Part shown: positions 59,638-64,000 of the stretch, piece after piece
How the letters are laid out: each line of letters begins with the position of its first letter
How positions within the stretch are numbered: the stretch's first letter is position 1
Source of the DNA: Gyrodactylus bullatarudis
Lineage: Eukaryota; Platyhelminthes; Monogenea; Gyrodactylidea; Gyrodactylidae
DNA: 64,000 bases
Reading direction: 5' to 3'
NCBI GenBank assembly: GCA_012064415.1
Contig: SSNU01000675.1
Span: 1 to 64,000, forward strand
Program-made: the position numbers and the translations under genes
Notes under the pieces: model-generated
Seen by the model: only the letters and a program-made list of their open reading frames with translations
Told to the model about the DNA's origin: nothing
Databases searched by the model: none

Positions 59638-60182
59638 AAATAGGTAGAACAATTAGGAAGCTGTCTACAAGATCAAGTGACCATCTGAATAAGGACACTG
59701 CGGTAACTAGGCATATCAAACAGGAGAAACATGCTGCTTCAGTTTCGAACTTTTCCATTTTGTACAAAAACCCTGGCGATGACAGCATAGATGTATGGGT
59801 CAAAGAGAATTTCTTTATTAATCTATACAAACCAAATCTATGTGTTCAAAATAACTATTCTTATAACCTTCAACTCCCCTGGACTATGTGAGCTTCTTTT
59901 TCACTTTTTTCTCCACTGATGCTATTTATTGAAGAGTCTTGGTGTTTTTTCAGCTTACATATTATTCTAATTTTATTCATCTTTTACTATTTCTTTCATT
60001 ATTTGCAAAATATTATCTCGAATGAATCTTTTAACTTTTATCATTTTTAAAGCAATGCCACTGATGATGCTTTAAGAAATACGTATATGGTTTTTTAATA
60101 TATTTCTTTCTTACACATTCCCAAATTATGAATTTAAGTGGATACTCGGACGTTTTTGATAAACAACGTGAATTACTCATTC
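59638..60182 (+). mobile_element. PLE insertion with 18-base target duplication, 5'-truncated
   Basis: ATAATGAAATTGTAGAAA occurs at 59620-59637 and again at 60183-60200, directly flanking the PLE sequence. The inserted 545 bases begin inside the GIY-YIG domain (IGRTIRKLSTRSSDHL...) and read to LPWTM and a stop at 59890, then the 3'UTR. The copy fixes the family's 3' end (...GTGAATTACTCATTC). 5' truncation plus a variable-length target duplication is normal for target-primed insertion. Confidence 0.93.
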
Positions 60183-60200
60183 ATAATGAAATTGTAGAAA

Positions 60201-62029
60201 GTTGAATTTTGACACAGAGAATTGAATTTTGAGTCTCTTGTGGAGTTGATGTCCGATTCCATATTGACTCAGATTATTATATCTTGATAGAATTTACTTT
60301 TGAAAATTTTATCATCCACACACATTCAGGAGTCAAAATTTCTCTGTATTATAAATGGATTCAATTAATTATTCATACTATATTATATGAAGCTTATGTC
60401 TTGTTCATCATTCCAAGAATAATAAACAGAATAAATTATCTACAATAGCAGAAAAAAGGTTCAAATGACATGCCACCCCCTTGTAGAAAATCCTAAACAA
60501 CACTTTGTGTTAGTAAACAGGAAAGAATGAAACTTTTTTTCTGAGAAATCTATAAAAGACGATCAATACAAGAGAAGAATTCCTTCGTGAATAGGGATAG
60601 AAAATTCGATTGAAGCGAGAAAATTTTATTGATCTAATAGTGGAATAAGGCTCAAAAGGATCAAAGTTGTTAAAATTGGTCCTCAGATTTCTCTAATTTT
60701 ATTGTTTGGGTTTTGTATTTTGATATCACTAATTGAATGATAGGTCTTTTAAAAATTCAGTTTCCCTGTCTAATTTTGAACAATATAAACTTCTTCTGAT
60801 CAACCACCAAATTTTAATAATTATAACTCGTTCGTTCGTTCTCCTATCTTCTTCATCGGTTTAGACTATAGAGTACAGCTCGATTGTTATAACTATCAAC
60901 ACTTCAATTCTGGCATAGATTTTATAAATAAACAGATACAAGGGCTTATATAAATGTTAAATTCTATACAAAGAGTTATCTTGGAACAAAGGTAGAAATT
61001 CTTAAAAAACTCATTGGAGTTAACACTTTTTAGAGTTTTGACTACAATTGAAAAAATATTTTACTTTTGACAACACCTTTTCAATTTCCAATTAAAATAC
61101 AGTATTTAGAAATTATTCCAGATATATTTTGACTATAGGTAATTTAGATTTTATATTTTTGACTACACTTTTCTTCAGTGTAGGATCGACGTTTAAATTC
61201 ATGCATTTAAAGGAAAATAAAATTAAAATATTTTTTTCAAATTGTAGTCAAAAATGTAATTAACTCAAAATTTTATGATGATTGAATTTCAAAATATTAA
61301 CTTTACTCTTGGAAAATTAAATTGAATAAAAATTGGTTCAACGAAAATGAATATTAAAAGAATGAGTCAATGTTGAAATTTCAGCTCTGATAAAATTCTT
61401 CTGGTTGTTCTTTGAAAAAAGGCCGATCACAATCGAAATTTCAGAAAATTTTTACTCGTCTCTTTGTAAAAAAACTAAAATTTTGATGCACCAGACGGAT
61501 TGCTATTCGTTCCACAGATGAGTTCTTGAAAGATGCAACGCTCAGTTTCCAAGAATTTGAAATTGCTCGAGATGTTTCATGTGTTAAAACACAGTTCCAT
61601 AGATAAACCAATGCCATATGCAGATTCGTTGAAAATCATCTATATCTTATATCTATACATTTGATGAATTTTTATCAGTCGAGTTATAAGTTAAGAGTAA
61701 TCAAGCATCCAGGCTTGCGATTAGATTTTTGCTTCATTTTGGCCGTTAGGTACAATATGAATATTTTTATTTTATTATGATTTAATTTTTTAAGGTCATT
61801 CGTCATTCCAAACAAATTAATGAGACCGATATTCACTAAAAGTTTCCTAACATAGATTTGAATTACCCTCCCAAAAATAGATGTCAATTCTAACCCCTAT
61901 AATACTTTTCAAATACTACAAGTATCATTGCTTGATCAATGAAGAATGAACATTGAATTTGCATAGATTAAAACTTTAAAATATGAAAATATATGGGTGT
62001 AGTAAAGTATTGAATTTAGTAGATCAAAT
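60201..62029. other. Intergenic, no supported gene
   Basis: AT-rich flank between the PLE insertion and the intronless gene. No repeats with partners in the window were recognised. The minus-strand frame 61684-61887 lacks support. Confidence 0.35.
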
Positions 62030-62698
62030 ATGTCAGATTCAGACTCGGACTTCCCAGATTACGGATGCAACACTGATCAAAGGACTCATTATCAAACACC
62101 TTTATTGGCTATTATAGATTTGTTAATGAATGGTACTGATGCGAATTTAGATGAAGCAGTTGACAGTTTTAATAATATCTTAACTACATGCAGATATGGA
62201 AATCTTGATGGAATCGAATCGTATATTGCAAGTTTTGCTGAAAAGTACGATAAAAAAACAAAAACTGAAGTTGTAGATTTCATAGAAAAGATTCATTTGA
62301 ATGAGGAACCAGCACTTCCTAATCAAGATCCAAATCTATGGGAGTTTTATTGGAGGGTTATTAAAATCACTGGAATGTGTGAAATAAAGCACGAATTAAA
62401 ACCGGAGGAAAAAGAAATGTGTAAAAAAGTCAAGGGATTAAAGAAACTTTTTAAAAATTACCTCTCATGTAACAAAAGTCTTTTTCACTTTCATGAAAGA
62501 GTCGAGAAAACTAAGGTAGAATCAGAAGATGCACAGGCAATATTGGATCTTTTGATTGAGAGAATAAAACATTACGAAATACAACAACTAGTTAGACAAA
62601 CTTTGGATGAGTATAAGAGTTTAGGTGAAAATAGATTTTTATCAGTTGTTTACTACTGTAATCTCAACTTCCCTATGCATTACATGATGATGATGTAG
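62030..62698 (+). CDS. Uncharacterised intronless 222-residue protein
   Basis: An open frame from ATG 62030 (MSDSDSDFPDYGCN...) to TAG 62698, with an acidic serine-aspartate N-terminus, a predicted mostly helical body and a methionine-rich end (MHYMMMM). No catalytic motif, signal or membrane segment. Spacing such as LDEAVDSFNNIL, VVDFIEKI and AILDLLIERIKHYE vaguely recalls the helical-repeat N-terminus of COP9 signalosome subunit 2, which also starts with an acidic MSD. If so it would be a short, highly diverged retrocopy lacking the PCI domain. I hold this only as a hypothesis. Length and codon use make it a real or recently real gene. Confidence 0.55.
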   Translation: MSDSDSDFPDYGCNTDQRTHYQTPLLAIIDLLMNGTDANLDEAVDSFNNILTTCRYGNLDGIESYIASFAEKYDKKTKTEVVDFIEKIHLNEEPALPNQDPNLWEFYWRVIKITGMCEIKHELKPEEKEMCKKVKGLKKLFKNYLSCNKSLFHFHERVEKTKVESEDAQAILDLLIERIKHYEIQQLVRQTLDEYKSLGENRFLSVVYYCNLNFPMHYMMMM

Positions 62699-62804
62699 AG
62701 GGGCATGAAAGAAATAGTTTTTTCATCAAAATATGGAAGGATTTTCATTGTCTTTAATTAACTTTAATTTCAACTTTTAAATTACATTTTTTTGTTTCTT
62801 GCTA

Positions 62805-62940
62805 AGGATGAGAATTTTACTATTTTTACAATAAATTCAAAATTTTCCTCTGTGAAGTAAGGAAAAGAATAACATTTTCAAATTCCATGATGGAATAAGT
62901 CGTGAATTTGTTAAAATTTTCTTATTATTATTATTAAAAG
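62805..62940. repeat. Foldback-arm relic
   Basis: GATGAGAATTTTACTATTTT, then the CTCTGTGAAGTAAGGAAAAGA and CAAATTCCATGATGGAAT segments, match the outer part of the foldback left arm (compare 2213-2300 and 15835-15910). No opposite arm is present. Confidence 0.55.
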
Positions 62941-63420
62941 TTTATTGACTATAGAGAGAATAGATATTTTGCATTAGAACCGCTTGGTCGAATCAAAAAT
63001 CAAATTTGTTCTCTCATCATTTGTAGTTGAGATAAGTTACACCCCTTATAAGGAAAAAACTCTGACGGCTGATGGCAGCTGCGGAAGAATTTGGCAAAAA
63101 AACGAATAGCACTATGAGAATCAGCGTGAAAAACTGCAAAAGAATTTTAATTCTGCCTGGTTGTGAAGATAAAGTTATTTTTTGGTTGCATGGTGTGCTA
63201 CAGTTGTCGCCAAAACCGTGCTTTTATTTTTTTGAATATCTCAGTTAATAATATATTATAATATATGTGACTACTAATAACTTATAAGTAATAACTTATT
63301 ACTAATAAGTAATATTTTAAACACTATATTTTTATAATGTTTACTTAAAATTGCAATGTCATTTTCGAGATGTCAGAAATCATCATTTTTTAACTGCCAA
63401 AAAAATGAAATTCTAACTTA

Positions 63421-63660
63421 AAATTTGTGACAATATCATGATTGCATTTTAGAGGATATAAAACCATTTTTTGAGACCAAGTATTTGTAACCCGTATCAT
63501 ACATTCAATTGTCATGTTGAGAACAAATGAACTAGCATGTTAAACGAAAATAGAATTCAGGGTTTGGCATGTTTAATTAGACAATGAACTTTATTTTGTT
63601 TACTGTCAGGTGAGCTCATTGAACTGGATAGAGATGACCTGGCAAAAATAACTTTAGTTT
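63421..63660. repeat. ~240-base dispersed repeat, copy 2
   Basis: Partner of 56398-56644 in the same orientation. It has a small insertion after GAACTAGCATG (GTTAAACGAAAA) and lacks the AGAAGTACCGGAAG segment of copy 1. It is followed within about 30 bases by a PLE 3' fragment. Confidence 0.8.
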
Positions 63661-63689
63661 TAAAATAGAAATAAAAGATATATTAACAC

Positions 63690-64000
63690 CAAATACGTAT
63701 TTCTTAAAGGATCATCAGTGGTATCACTTTAAAAATGATAAGAGTTAAATAATTGAATGAAAATAATAATTTACAATTTTGAAAGAAATAGTAAAAGTTC
63801 AAGAATTAAGAATATATGCAAGCTGAAAAAACACCAAAACTCTCCATTAAATAGCAACAGTGGAGAGAAAAGTAAAAAAGCTCACATAGGCCAAGGTAGT
63901 TGAAGATTATATGAATGGTTTTTCTGAACACATAGATTAGGTTTGTATTGATTAATAAAGAATTTCTCTTTAACCCATACATCTATGCTGTCATCCCCAG
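63690..64000 (-). mobile_element. PLE 3' part (minus strand), continuing past the window edge
   Basis: Minus strand: endonuclease tail codons (GGGGATGACAGCATAGATG region at the window edge, then the KEKFFIN codons), a disrupted stretch, and the 3'UTR. The 3'UTR hairpin is intact (CTCTCCA 63840-63846, TGGAGAG 63861-63867). The last 100 or so bases of the family 3' end are missing. The upstream coding part lies right of the window. Confidence 0.8.

Noticed and set aside
1..64000. CRISPR arrays, bacterial operons or prophage
   Set aside because: No regularly spaced repeats, no ribosome binding site plus operon layout, and genes are spliced; the window is eukaryotic.

Overview
The window is eukaryotic and very AT-rich, with spliced genes (GT-AG introns from 38 bases to several kilobases), AATAAA signals and dense interspersed repeats. 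Innexins, a Penelope-like retroelement with a GIY-YIG endonuclease, tRNA-type SINEs and piggyBac-type MITEs point to an invertebrate animal. The AT bias and repeat load suggest a crustacean such as a copepod, but that is an inference, not a match.

Layout. 1-5,453: 5' end of an unrecognised minus-strand gene whose long intron holds two foldback elements. 5,454-19,331: no conserved host gene. This stretch carries an internally deleted and a nearly intact Penelope-like element (PLE), several MITE or foldback elements, and a tRNA-type SINE whose minus strand contains a complete hammerhead ribozyme core. 19,332-26,924: two tandem innexin genes sharing one intron position. 27,824-40,390: an 11-exon gene whose 416-residue product I recognise as an ARMH1 (armadillo-like helical domain protein 1) orthologue. 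44,106-47,086: a two-exon gene for an ARM-TIR-SAM protein, related to SARM1 but with a different domain order. 48,200-50,039: adenosylhomocysteinase (minus strand, one exon) head-to-head with a two-exon NDUFB4-like complex I subunit gene. 50,833-55,410: a three-exon minus-strand gene for a 764-residue, largely disordered protein. 55,985-64,000: mostly repeats, plus one intronless 222-codon gene of unknown function.

The genes do not form one pathway. Functional links are local: the innexins are gap-junction paralogues, and AHCY and NDUFB4 share a 116-base promoter interval. The most unusual material is in the repeats. There is a hammerhead-bearing SINE. A set of TTAA-flanked MITEs carries different palindromes at a near-constant distance (14-16 bases) from one end. 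One of these MITEs sits in one arm of an inverted repeat, so the other arm preserves the empty site. The PLE family has a 3'UTR hairpin kept by compensating base changes.

All exon boundaries come from reading splice motifs and reading-frame continuity by eye. No alignment or database search was run.
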